This document shows, piece by piece, positions 36,501 to 45,417 of a stretch of 64,000 nt of DNA. The stretch spans positions 5,412,001 through 5,476,000 of the forward strand of contig NZ_CP040244.1 in NCBI RefSeq assembly GCF_005517195.1. Reading direction: 5' to 3'. The translations under genes and the position numbers were made by a program. Under the pieces are notes generated by a model that worked only from the letters and a program-made list of their open reading frames with translations, did no database searches and was not told the origin of the DNA. Positions within the stretch are counted from its first letter, which is position 1; every line of letters begins with the position of its first letter. Source of the DNA: Streptomyces vilmorinianum. Lineage in GTDB: Bacteria; Actinomycetota; Actinomycetes; Streptomycetales; Streptomycetaceae.

Positions 36501-36957
36501 TGCGCGCTTCCTCGGTCGTGGGGCCGCCGTCGGGGGCGGGCACGGGCGCGGGCACGGTGGCGAGGTCGGTGACGGGCAGAGGCCAGGTGTCGGGCGCCTC
36601 GTCGATGATCTGGTACGGCACGCCGCGCTCGGCGTGGAAGCGGGTACGGAGCGCTTCGTGGCGGGCGACCAGGCCGCACAGGGCCCGGCCGAGCGCCGCC
36701 ACGTCGAGCGCGCCGCGCAGCCGCAGCGCGAACGGCACGTTGTAGACGGGCTCTTCCGGGGCCAGCTGGTGCAGCAGCCAGAGGTGCCGCTGCTGGTCGG
36801 AGACCTCGACCGGGCCGGTGCGGTCCACGGGCACGATGCGGTCGCGTGCGGCCGCGTCGGCCCGCTGCCGGCTCAGCTTGGCTTCGAGCAGGGCGCGCTT
36901 GATGTCGGCGAGGCCGCCCTTGCCCGCCGCGCCGCCACCCTGATTCGTCATGCTCAT
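33592..36957 (-). CDS. NRPS with C-A-PCP
   Basis: 1121 residues. Helical N-terminus about 1-45, C domain about 50-490 with LHHIVTDGWSVG (about 190), A domain about 510-1010 (YTSGSTGVPKG about 662; FDVSVFDFFG about 712), PCP about 1020-1100 (GGNSLQ). The C-terminal tail is acidic (EEELDRLLSEEA), a likely docking element for the basic N-terminus of the next NRPS. Same hand-read A-domain code as the terminal module (D-V-F-D-F-G-G-V-A-K), so both should load the same residue. Its C domain probably accepts the residue from the free A-PCP protein at 46.7-48.5 kb (inference). Confidence 0.93.
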   Translation of the reverse strand: MSMTNQGGGAAGKGGLADIKRALLEAKLSRQRADAAARDRIVPVDRTGPVEVSDQQRHLWLLHQLAPEEPVYNVPFALRLRGALDVAALGRALCGLVARHEALRTRFHAERGVPYQIIDEAPDTWPLPVTDLATVPAPVPAPDGGPTTEEARIRAWVETQARAPFDLAAGPLLRTDLLRVGDNDHVLLLCLHHIVTDGWSVGVLTRDLAALYEGADLPDLVAQPVDHAVWQRRRLAAGAQDAQIAHWRTALDGVPTLDFPTDRPRPAHPVWAGAELELPLPTHLGPAVRDWARAERVSLLAVLQAAFLTVLSRYTGQDDLAVGSVFSGRTRSEVEPLVGFFANTLVLRTSTAGDPTFAELVHRCQQTVLGALEHQDVPFGTLVEELRPQRIPGRNPLFQISFTLLTGAMVGEFGLGEGVTVEALPVENGTSRFDLAFQVNEAADGQLRVWLEYSTELFERGRMERLVGHFASVLERGVADPGVRVGSVELLGAGERERVLEEWNPLPVVREEDGLLLHELVERWVLSSPEAPAMTFAGSALSYAGLDSAAVGLARVLRGLHGVGPGRVVGVFLERGLDLPVAMLGVLKAGGAWLPLDPQYPRERLAAVLADAEPAVVVTTRDLAGTVPAGVPVVCLDEPPADVEVPDLPAPAVSPDDLAYVIYTSGSTGVPKGVMVSHRSAVNFVLNVRGLFGIGPGDRLLQFANPAFDVSVFDFFGALGSGAVVVGAPREVLLDPGLLQGLMVGERVSVADVPPAVLRLLDPGVLVDLRALFVGLEAFPAELVNRWAVGGREFHNGYGPTEVTVACVDYVCPSGGLVSSPPIGRAMGNHRVYVLDGSLEPVPVGVAGELFVAGVGLARGYVGRADLTAERFVPDPFGGSGGRMYRTGDVVRWREDGNLEFLGRADRQVKIRGLRIEPGEIEHALARWPGVGEGRVVVDRPGTPGARLIAYVVAEPGVVVDGGAVRAGLLERLPLHMVPAQVVVIDALPLTANGKLDQSRLPAAVEGSGGVFRAPSTAVEKELAVIWQELLDVPLERIGAGDGFFDLGGNSLQVTRLISRIRDVFQVALEPRTLFVHPGLQDLATRIDDHLTTQWAEEAELEAEIAELSEEELDRLLSEEA
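33682..34995 (-). repeat. 1.3-kb near-identical block, copy B (A-PCP coding)
   Basis: Partner of 30377-31690. Synonymous sites are conserved as well as protein sequence, so the copies were homogenised or duplicated recently. The C domains of the two genes differ clearly apart from short shared patches (for example around 32627-32745 and 35921-36050). Confidence 0.92.
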
Positions 36958-37036
36958 CTCTGGAATCCCTTCGAGCCCTTCGAGCCCTTCGACCTGTCCG
37001 TGAAGCTATGCGCGCGGTGCGCGGCTCCGCGTCCAC

Positions 37037-38344
37037 TCAGCTGCTGAGCCCGGCCGGTGCGTGTGGACGTGCGGCGTACGTGATGCGGAGGGTGTCGTCG
37101 ACCGCGGCGAGCGTGGCGTCGAGTTCCCGGTGGCCGGCGGTACGGCCGTACACGATGGCGGCGAAACTCTGGGTGCCCCGGCGCCAGTCCACCGGTTCGC
37201 CGGGGCGGCGGACGACCTCCACGCGGACCACTCCGGGGATGCGCCGGGCCTCCTTCGCGCCCTCGACGCGGTCGACGGCCACCGCCGTGACGGGCGGGGG
37301 CGCGAAGCGCTGGAAGGCGATCCGTGGCGGCTCGGCTCCGGCGGCGGCCGCGTCGATGCGGGCGGGCACGGGTGCGCCGGCGGCGAGGGCGTTCTCCAGG
37401 GCGATACGGAGCATGCCGACGCCGGTGGAGCGGCTGACGAGGTCGTTGACGAAGCCGCCGAGGCGGCCGTTGACCTCGATGAGACGCGGCCCCTCGGGGG
37501 TGAGCTTGAACTCGGTGTGGGTGACCCCGGAGGTCACCTCCAGGGCACGCAGCGCCTGGGTGGTGCCGTCCAGGACCGCGTTCGCGGCGGTCTCGGGGAG
37601 CGTGCTGGGGAAGAACACTCCGCTCTCGCGGAAGGGTTCGACCAGCGGAAGCTTGCCCGTGATGCCGATGTGGGTGATCCGGTCACCGTCGACGACGGAT
37701 TCGACCGACACGTAGTCGCCCCAGCGGGCCCCGGCGACGTCGGGGTCGCCGACGAGGCGTTCCTCGGCGATGAGCCGGTCCTCTCCGGCGGCGAGCAGCT
37801 CGCCCGCCACGCGGCGGAACTCCTCGGCGGTGGCGACGGGAAAGGTGCTGCGGCTGCCGGCGCCCTCACGCGGCTTGAGGACGGCGGGCAGTCGTACGGT
37901 CGCCAGGGCCTCCTCGATGCCGGCGGCGCAGGACAGTTCGGCGAATCGCACGACGGGCATGCCGGCGGCGGCGAGGCGCGCGCGCTGGTGGAGCTTGTCG
38001 GCGAGGCGCTGGGCGACCTCGGGGGTGTGGAAGCGCAGGCCGAGCGTCCGGGCCAGCTCGGCGGTGTCGCCGAGCAGGGCGTCGGTGAACGTGGTGATGC
38101 CGCTGACGCCCAGCTCGGCGAGGCGGCGACCGGTCTTCTCGGCCGCGGTGCCGGGCGGGTGCGGGACGAGGGTGCCGATGGCCTCCAGTACGGGCAGGGA
38201 GGCGGCGACCGCCGGTGCGGACGGGTCGAGGACCAGGACGATGTCGCACAGGCCGGTCGCGGCGTGGGCGATCTCGACGGGGCTGACCGCCCCGTTGTCG
38301 TAGACGATCGCCAGGCGCGGGAGCGCGGTCGCCGGTCGGTTCAT
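37037..38344 (-). CDS. ATP-grasp amino acid ligase
   Basis: 435 residues. ATP-grasp core: LADKLHQRARLAAAGMPVV (key residues DK, about 107), LPAVLKPREGAGSRST (about 150), EERLVGDPDVAG (about 193) and the Mg-binding IEVNGRLGGFVNDL (about 310, Glu/Asn). Similar in layout to carnosine-synthase/BacD-like ligases that form amide bonds through an acyl phosphate. It lies 79 bp upstream of the NRPS pair and 7 bp after azlD. Probably joins an extra amino acid to the NRPS product or makes a building block; partner molecules unknown. Confidence 0.85.
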   Translation of the reverse strand: MNRPATALPRLAIVYDNGAVSPVEIAHAATGLCDIVLVLDPSAPAVAASLPVLEAIGTLVPHPPGTAAEKTGRRLAELGVSGITTFTDALLGDTAELARTLGLRFHTPEVAQRLADKLHQRARLAAAGMPVVRFAELSCAAGIEEALATVRLPAVLKPREGAGSRSTFPVATAEEFRRVAGELLAAGEDRLIAEERLVGDPDVAGARWGDYVSVESVVDGDRITHIGITGKLPLVEPFRESGVFFPSTLPETAANAVLDGTTQALRALEVTSGVTHTEFKLTPEGPRLIEVNGRLGGFVNDLVSRSTGVGMLRIALENALAAGAPVPARIDAAAAGAEPPRIAFQRFAPPPVTAVAVDRVEGAKEARRIPGVVRVEVVRRPGEPVDWRRGTQSFAAIVYGRTAGHRELDATLAAVDDTLRITYAARPHAPAGLSS

Positions 38345-38351
38345 GTACCTC

Positions 38352-38669
38352 TCAACCCCTCACTGTGTGGAGCACCAGGAAGAACGCCGCGACCCCGAGG
38401 GCGGCGGCGAGCAGCATGCGTTTCGTGGCGAGCCCGGCCACGAGGGTCACCAGGCCGCCGGCGAGGGACGCCGTGGTGAGGCCCGCGCCGCCGTGGGACG
38501 GTCCGGTGACGGCGGGGGCGACCATCGCCGCGAGGACGGCGGCCGGGACGTAGCCGACGGCCGAGCGCAGCGGGCCGGGGAGCTCGCGCTCGCGTGGTAC
38601 GGCGAGCGGCAGGTAGCGGACGGCGAAGGCGCACAGTGCCATGCCCGCGATCAGCAGGACGGTTCCCAT
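38352..38669 (-). CDS. azlD: AzlD-family branched-chain amino acid transport subunit
   Basis: 105 residues, four predicted membrane helices. Opens LLIAGMALCAFAVRYLPLA and carries GYVPAAVLAAMVAPA (about 38), typical of AzlD. ATG overlaps the azlC stop (ATGA). Works with AzlC as a small-molecule exporter of the AzlCD type. In a biosynthetic operon it may move amino-acid-like product or precursors across the membrane. Confidence 0.88.
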   Translation of the reverse strand: MGTVLLIAGMALCAFAVRYLPLAVPRERELPGPLRSAVGYVPAAVLAAMVAPAVTGPSHGGAGLTTASLAGGLVTLVAGLATKRMLLAAALGVAAFFLVLHTVRG

Positions 38670-39523
38670 CAGGCGGCTCCTTCCGCGTGCCGGCCGTCCT
38701 CGTCGCTCGGCGCGCCCGCGGAGTCCGGACCGGACGCGGAGTCCGGGCCGGACGCGGAGTCCGGGCCGGACGCAGGGACCGGGTCGGCCGGGGGAACGAG
38801 GCGCTCGCTCAGCATCCCGGCAGCGGCTCCGGCCAGGACGCCGGCGATCAGCCCGAGGTTGTAGGGCAGCGGCCGGGCGAGCAGGGCGACCGCCGCCGCG
38901 GCGGCCGCGGCGGTCCACAGCCGCCAGTCGACCAGCGCGAGGGCGAGCATCGCGATGAACAGGGCGGTCATCGGGAACTCCAGGAGGACCTGGAGCGAGT
39001 CGCCGGGGACGGCGAGGCCCAGCGCCAGGCCGAGCGCCGTGGAACAGATCCAGTTCGCATACATGGCACCGGAGGCGCCCAGGAAGTACCAGGCGCGGGC
39101 CCGGGGGTCGCCGAGTCCGGCCCGGTAGCGCTCCAGGGCGGCGAAGAAGACGGCGTCGACGAGCCCGAAGGCGAGCGCGATCCGCCAACGGCGCGGGAGC
39201 GAGGCCAGGTGCGGGCGCAGCAGCGTGGCGTAGATGAGCATGCGCAGGCTCAGTACGAGCACGGTCAGCAGCACCACGGGCCAGCCCGCGCCGGCGCGCA
39301 GCAGTTGCACGGCGGCGAGCATGGCCGTGCCGGAGTTGACGGCCATGGCCATGCCGAGGGTGCCGAGCACGCCGAGGCCGGCGGCGAGGCCGGCCGCGCC
39401 GGCGATCAGGCCCATGGGGAAGGCCGAGATCATGAACGGCACCATGGCGCGGGCTCCGTCGAGGAACTCGCGCCGTGGTGTCACCGTCGCCGGCCCTCCG
39501 GCCGGCAGGTCGTCGTCGGTCAC
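38669..39523 (-). CDS. azlC: AzlC-family permease subunit
   Basis: 284 residues with about seven to eight membrane helices. AzlC motif FLDGARAMVPFMISAFPMG at residues 16-34 and LSLRMLIYATLLRPHL (about 85). GTG start overlaps the stop of the ACP gene (GTGA). The cytoplasmic C-terminus contains a threefold SASGPD-type repeat. Partner of AzlD. Confidence 0.88.
   Translation of the reverse strand: MTDDDLPAGGPATVTPRREFLDGARAMVPFMISAFPMGLIAGAAGLAAGLGVLGTLGMAMAVNSGTAMLAAVQLLRAGAGWPVVLLTVLVLSLRMLIYATLLRPHLASLPRRWRIALAFGLVDAVFFAALERYRAGLGDPRARAWYFLGASGAMYANWICSTALGLALGLAVPGDSLQVLLEFPMTALFIAMLALALVDWRLWTAAAAAAAVALLARPLPYNLGLIAGVLAGAAAGMLSERLVPPADPVPASGPDSASGPDSASGPDSAGAPSDEDGRHAEGAA
38718..38771 (-). 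repeat. 18-bp tandem repeat, three copies
   Basis: Unit GCGGAGTCCGGACCGGAC and two copies with one base changed (GGGCCGGAC). Encodes the (A)SGPDS repeat at the AzlC C-terminus. In-frame, so probably neutral slippage. Confidence 0.9.
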
Positions 39524-39882
39524 GCCGTCCGGCCGGGTCCTGTTCCGGCGTCGGCGGTGCCGGTCGTCCCGCCGGTCTCCTCCTGGAGCAGGCGCAGGGC
39601 CTCCTCCTCGGTCAGATCGCCGAGGAGGTCGAGCAGTCCCTCTTCGACGAGTTCGGCGAGCCGGCCGACGCTGCCCTCGGCGAAGACGACGGGCAGCGGG
39701 ATCTTCACTCCGTACGTCTCGTCGATGCGCGTCATGAGGCGGACGGCCTGCAGCGAGGTGCCGCCTGCCTCGAAGAGGCTCTCCTCCGGGTCGACCTCGT
39801 CCGTCTCGGGGATCTCGAAGATCTCCCGCCACAGGGCGGTCAGGTCCTCGTGGAGCTGCGTGGAGCGCGTTTCCTCGCTCAT
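39520..39882 (-). CDS. Free-standing carrier protein
   Basis: 120 residues, PCP/ACP fold with phosphopantetheine Ser in LFEAGGTSLQAVRLMTRI (about 42). The C-terminal 25 residues are a Thr/Gly-rich tail. It is coupled by ATGA to the DegT aminotransferase and lies two genes from the BtrH-like acyltransferase. A set of ACP plus BtrH-like enzyme resembles butirosin biosynthesis, where BtrH moves an acyl group from its ACP to the acceptor (comparison from family knowledge). Confidence 0.87.
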   Translation of the reverse strand: MSEETRSTQLHEDLTALWREIFEIPETDEVDPEESLFEAGGTSLQAVRLMTRIDETYGVKIPLPVVFAEGSVGRLAELVEEGLLDLLGDLTEEEALRLLQEETGGTTGTADAGTGPGRTA

Positions 39883-41318
39883 GCGCCGGTTCCTTCCGTC
39901 GTGCCGGTGCCGAAGGCCGTGTCCCACTCGGTCGCCGCGATGCCTGCCGCCTGCTCCCACGGGTGGGTGTACGGCAGGGAGGCGGCCACGCCCGCGAGGG
40001 TGTCGCGGTGTTCCCAGACCTTCTCGAAGGCGTCGGCGTAGCGCTGGAGCAGCGGTCCCGCGCCGGGGTGCAGATGGGCCTTCTGGAGGGCGAAGGAGTC
40101 GTCGATCACCCGGTGGGTGACCGGGAAGTCCTCCTCGCGGAAGGGGCGTTCGGGGACGCCGGGCAGCGCCCAGGGGTAGCCGCCGAGGCCCCGCTTCTCG
40201 CGGAACACCTTCTGCGCGGGCAGCGGCATCAGCTGGTATGGGGCGGCGGGGACGCCCTCGGCCCGCAGGGCCCGCTGGACGGTGGCCCGCAGCGGTCCTG
40301 CGAGGTGGTCGTCGAGCCCGAAGGCCGCCGGGTCGACGCGGAAGCGCAGGATGTGCCAGGCGTGCGTGCGGTCCTCCGGTGCCCCGGGTGCGAGGAAGCC
40401 GGGCAGTGCGGCGACCCGGTCGAGCAGCGCCCGTACGTTGGTGTCGCGCTGTGCGGCCTCTGCGGGGAAGCGGGCGAGCTGGCTGCGGGTGAACGCGGCC
40501 TGCAGGGCGCTCGGCTTGTTGTTCCAGCCCAGCAGGTGGGAGACGTAACTGCGTTCGCCGCGCCCGGGGATGAGCTCGCCGAACTGGCGCAGCATGAGGG
40601 CGCGGGTGGCGAGCCGCTCGTCGTCGGTGGTGATCAGGCCGCCCTCGCCGCAGGTCGCGAGGTTCTTGCTGACGTTGAGGCTGAAGGTGTTGATCGCGCC
40701 GATGGAGCCGACCTTGCGGCCGCGGTACTCCGCACCGTGGGCCTGGGCCGCGTCCTCGACGACGGGGATGCCGTGGCGCCGGGCGACGGCGCCGATCTCG
40801 TCCATGTCGACGGGCAGGCCGTGCAGGTGGACGACGACGATGGCCCGGGTGCGCGGAGTGATGGCGGCTTCGACGGCGGCGGCCGTCATGTTGTACGTAC
40901 GCGGGTCGATGTCGACGAAGACCGGTACGGCCATCAGGTGCAGGGGCGCCGCGGCGGTGGCGATGAAGCTGAGCGCGGGCACGATGACCTCGTCGCCGGG
41001 TTCGATGCCGAGCGCCCCGAGGGCGAGGGAGATGGCGGCGGTGCCGTTGCTGACGGCGACGGCGTGCCGGGTGCCGGTGAAGGCGGCCCACTCCTGTTCC
41101 AGGCCGGGGATCTCCTGCTCGCCCGCCGAGGCGGTGGTGAAGCGGCCGGAGTCCAGGGCGTCGAGGACGGCCTGCCGGTCCTCCTCGGTCACCTGCGGCC
41201 AGGGGGCGATGCGCAGGTCGCGCGGGACGGCCCGGCGGCCGCCGAGCATGGCCAGCTTCCCGGTGCCGGCTGTGGCCGTGGTTCCGGGTGTCGCCGGGAC
41301 GGTGGCGGAGGTGGTCAC
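39879..41318 (-). CDS. DegT/DnrJ/EryC1-family PLP aminotransferase
   Basis: 479 residues. PLP-binding VEDAAQAHGAEYRGRKVGSI segment (key residues EDAAQAHGA, about 195) and Schiff-base Lys in SLNVSKNLATCGEGG (about 225). SNGTAAISLALGALGI near 88 binds phosphate. Members aminate keto-sugars or cyclic ketones; others dehydrate. GTG start overlaps the BtrH-like stop. It is one of two aminotransferase-type enzymes in the window and could supply the amination missing from the LysW route, although it sits in the other operon. Confidence 0.87.
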   Translation of the reverse strand: MTTSATVPATPGTTATAGTGKLAMLGGRRAVPRDLRIAPWPQVTEEDRQAVLDALDSGRFTTASAGEQEIPGLEQEWAAFTGTRHAVAVSNGTAAISLALGALGIEPGDEVIVPALSFIATAAAPLHLMAVPVFVDIDPRTYNMTAAAVEAAITPRTRAIVVVHLHGLPVDMDEIGAVARRHGIPVVEDAAQAHGAEYRGRKVGSIGAINTFSLNVSKNLATCGEGGLITTDDERLATRALMLRQFGELIPGRGERSYVSHLLGWNNKPSALQAAFTRSQLARFPAEAAQRDTNVRALLDRVAALPGFLAPGAPEDRTHAWHILRFRVDPAAFGLDDHLAGPLRATVQRALRAEGVPAAPYQLMPLPAQKVFREKRGLGGYPWALPGVPERPFREEDFPVTHRVIDDSFALQKAHLHPGAGPLLQRYADAFEKVWEHRDTLAGVAASLPYTHPWEQAAGIAATEWDTAFGTGTTEGTGA

Positions 41319-42352
41319 AGTGCTGCCCTTTCGTGCTCCAGCCCGTACAGGGCGCTCTCGTGGTCCTTCATCAGTGCGTGGACGCGCCGGGACAGACGCT
41401 CCGGGGTGAGGCCGGGGGGCGCGTCCGCGCCCCGGGTGAGGCCGGCCATGATGCGTACGGCCGACCAGTGGTGGGCGACGCGGTCGACGGACCTGGCCTG
41501 CTCGACCAGGCCGGGCAGGCCGAGGGTGCGGCCGGCGTGGCCGAGCCAGTCGGCGTGGACGGCGGTGCAGGCGAGCGCGGCGCCGGCGGCCACGAACAGT
41601 TCGTCGCGTACGTCCTCGCCCGCGCCGAGTCGCTTGACGCACTCCTCCAGGAAGGCCTGCTGCCCGGCGAGGCCGGTGTACGCGTCGCCGTTCGCCGGGG
41701 CGGCGAAGTGGGCGAGGTTGAGGCCGATGACGCGGTGTGCCTCGGCCCGGTCGAGGACGGGGAAGTCCTCGGGAGGGCAGTCCAGTTCGACGGAGAGCCA
41801 GCGGTTGCCGATGCGGACGCCGGTGAAGAACATGTCGCGCTCGTGGACGAGTTCGTTGCCCGAGTCGCGGGAGGCGGTGAGGTCCGCGAGCGCGATGTCG
41901 CCGTGGAAGGCGGGGGGTACGGAGTCCAGGACCCGCACGGTGCCGCGCTCTTCGTCGTACCCGTGGACGACCACCATGTGGTTGGAGTGGACGTCCCGGT
42001 AGGCGGGCCGGAAGGGCAGGTGGAAGTTGTCCACGGCGACCGCGACCGCGTGGCCGGCGGCGAGCTGCTCGCGCACCTCGCGCCAGCCGGCCCCGGCGTC
42101 CGCGGGCTCGTGCCAGCGGGAGCGGACGGGGTGGTACGGGGCGAGCGCGGACAGCAGGGACTCGCCGCTCGCGCACGGGTAGTAGTACTCCTCGCGGCGC
42201 ACTCCGCCGGGGAAGTGACGGAACGTCCAGGCGGCTCCGAGGACGGGCAGTGCCTCGACGCCGCGGTGCTCGAGGAGGGTGGCGAGGCAGCCGTGCAGGC
42301 AGCCGCCGAGGTCGTGGCGCCAGGGCCGTATGCGGTCGAGGAGCACGGTCAT
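41315..42352 (-). CDS. BtrH-like ACP acyltransferase
   Basis: 345 residues. N-terminal BtrH_N-type Cys-protease-like domain: GGCLHGCLATLLEHRGVE (Cys about 18-22), AVAVDNFHLPFRPAYRDVHS (key residues DNFHLPFR, about 110) and NHMVVVHGYDEERG with the His. The C-terminal half resembles the DUF4872 region usually fused to it. In butirosin synthesis BtrH transfers an acyl group from an ACP to an amine. Here ACP and aminotransferase are adjacent, so transfer from that ACP to an amino acceptor is the working idea. Overlaps both neighbours by 4 bp. Confidence 0.8.
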   Translation of the reverse strand: MTVLLDRIRPWRHDLGGCLHGCLATLLEHRGVEALPVLGAAWTFRHFPGGVRREEYYYPCASGESLLSALAPYHPVRSRWHEPADAGAGWREVREQLAAGHAVAVAVDNFHLPFRPAYRDVHSNHMVVVHGYDEERGTVRVLDSVPPAFHGDIALADLTASRDSGNELVHERDMFFTGVRIGNRWLSVELDCPPEDFPVLDRAEAHRVIGLNLAHFAAPANGDAYTGLAGQQAFLEECVKRLGAGEDVRDELFVAAGAALACTAVHADWLGHAGRTLGLPGLVEQARSVDRVAHHWSAVRIMAGLTRGADAPPGLTPERLSRRVHALMKDHESALYGLEHERAAL

Positions 42353-42959
42353 GCCGCCACCTCCGCGGGGGTGTCGTAGCGGGCGGGGACACGGGGTGGT
42401 GCGGGGACGAGGGTGAGGGCGAAGAGGTGGACGGCGGGGTTGTCGGGCAGCCGTACCGCCGTCAGCTCGGCCTCGCGCGGGACGGGCACGCGGTGGCGCC
42501 ACAGGGTCGGGCCGAACTTCCGCTCGACGTGCCGCGGGTAGTGCAGCCGGCCGCAGGTGTAGGCGGCGGTGCCGCCGAGGCGGGAGGCGGTCTCGGGCCA
42601 GAAGTCGGAGACCCGCAGCCACTCGGGGTCGACCGAGCCGTCGCCGTAGTGCAGCAGGACCTGGTCCTCGGTGCGCCGCTCGGCCGCGGCCAGGACCTGG
42701 ATCCAGTCGTAGCGCCCGGCCGGCAGCTCGATCAGCTGCCCGGCGCAGCGGATGTTGTCGGGGGCGCCGGGGGCGTGCCGGGGGAAGAGGAAGGGGATGC
42801 CGTCGACCTCGACGGGTCCGCCGGGCGGCAGCTCCTCGGCGGGAAAGGTGTTTCCCCACAGGTTGAAGGCGCCGGCGTCGAGGGCGTCGGCGGGGGTGAT
42901 CCCGGTGTTGTCGGCGTGGGCCGTCAGATCGACGGGTACGGCCAGGGGAAGTCGTTCCA

Positions 42960-42960
<1 letters not shown>
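42349..42960 (-). CDS. Unrecognised beta-rich protein (NPCBM/jelly-roll-like)
   Basis: 203 residues, no catalytic motif recognised. Features: VDLTAHADNTGITP near residue 10, VEVDGIPFLFPRHAPG (about 52), DNIRCAGQLIELPAG (about 68) and LHYGDGSVDPEWLRVSDFW (key residues YGDGS, DFW, about 103). This spacing (novel-type carbohydrate-binding-like pattern with GQ-I-LP and Y-DGS) suggests a galactose-binding/jelly-roll sandwich. Lies between the BtrH-like and GNAT genes with 4-bp and 1-3-bp overlaps, so it is co-made with them. Could be a substrate-binding or cupin-like ring-forming enzyme; function unknown. Confidence 0.7.
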
Positions 42961-44061
<1,101 letters not shown>

Positions 44062-44069
<8 letters not shown>

Positions 44070-45417
44070 GGCCGGCCAGCAGGGCGTGGAAGCAGTCCGC
44101 GCCGAACTCCAGCGACCCCACGTTGATCCGCTCGTCCGGGCAGTGCAGCCGGCCGCGGTAGGAGCGGTCCGGTCCGTGCAGCAGCGGCAGCCAGCCGAAG
44201 GTCTGGATGCCCAGGCGGGGGAAGAGGCGGGCGTCGGTGGACGCGGTGGTCACCATGGGGAACGGGATGCCCTGCGGGTCCTTGGTCTTGAGGACGGCCG
44301 CGAGCCGGTCGTAGAAGCCGTCGAGCCGTGGCCGCGGCATCCGCTCGCCCTCGACGAGGACGTCGAGGTCCATGGGGCAGCCGGCCCTGGCGCGCAGCGT
44401 GGCAAGGAAGTCCTCGCGGGAGTGCTCGCCCGGCAGGAGCCGCCCGTCGAGTTCCACGGTGATCCGCGCGGGCAGCACGTTGGTGGCGGTGCCGCCCTGG
44501 ACGACGGTGGCGTTGACGGTGTGCTGGACGAGGGAGCGCAGGTAGCGGACGTCGGCGTCGTCGAGGCCCGTGAGGGCCGCCGGGTCGTCCGGGTCGGCGC
44601 GGAAGGCGGCGAGCCGGCCGGCGTACGGTTCGGGCAGGGCACCCGACAGTTCGGCGAGCATCCGGTCGACGACGGGGGTCATGAGGGTGCCGAGGCCGCC
44701 GCCGTCGATGGCGGCGAGCAGCCGGTGGAGCTTGGCCGCGGCGCCCTCGGGTCCGGCGACGCGCGAGGCGTGACCGGGGGTGCCGTGCAGGGTCGCCCGT
44801 ACCCACAGGGCGCGCTTCTCGGCGACGACGATCGGGTGCAGCCTCGTGGCTCCGCCGAGCCGCAGTTCGGCGCCGCCGTCCTCCCCGATCGCGTACCGGA
44901 CCCCGGCGAAGAGTTCGGGGTGGCGTTCGACGAGGAAGCGGGCACCGGTGGCGCTGCCCGCCTCCTCGTCGGCGACGACGGCGAGGATGACGTCTCCGGC
45001 GGGCGGGGTGCCGTCGGCGGCGAGCCTGAGCAGGGCCGCCAGCATCATCGCCAGGTGGCCCTTCATGTCGACCGCGCCGCGCCCCCACAGTTCGCCGTCG
45101 ACGATGTCGGCGGCGAACGGCGGCCGGCTCCAGTCCTGGCCGGTGACGGGGACGACGTCGACGTGGGCGTGCAGGAGCAGCGGGGGCTCGGTGCCGCGGC
45201 CGCGGAGCCGGGCGACCAGGTTGGGCCGCTCGGGGTCGAGGGCGAGCAGCCGGGTCTCCAGGCCGGCGACGTCGAGCAGGTCGCGGATCCAGTGGACGCA
45301 CGCGGCCTCGGCGCCGGGCGGGTTGACGGTCTCGAAGCGGATCAGGCGCTGGGCGAGCGAGACCGGGTCGGCCGGGAGGTCGCGCGGGAGCCCGGGGGTG
45401 GTCGCGAGGGTGGTCAT
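44062..45417 (-). CDS. M20-family metallopeptidase/deacylase
   Basis: 451 residues. Zn motifs: LLLHAHVDVVPVTGQDW (about 80), LWGRGAVDMKGHLAMML (about 112), VVADEEAGSATGARFL (about 148, catalytic Glu-Glu), dimerisation insertion about 200-330, and a C-terminal His region (LHCPDERINVGSLE). Closest to the ArgE/DapE/carboxypeptidase-S group. Coupled with P450 (4-bp overlap) and GNAT. A GNAT plus M20 pair could put on and take off a protecting acyl group during synthesis (inference). Confidence 0.87.
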
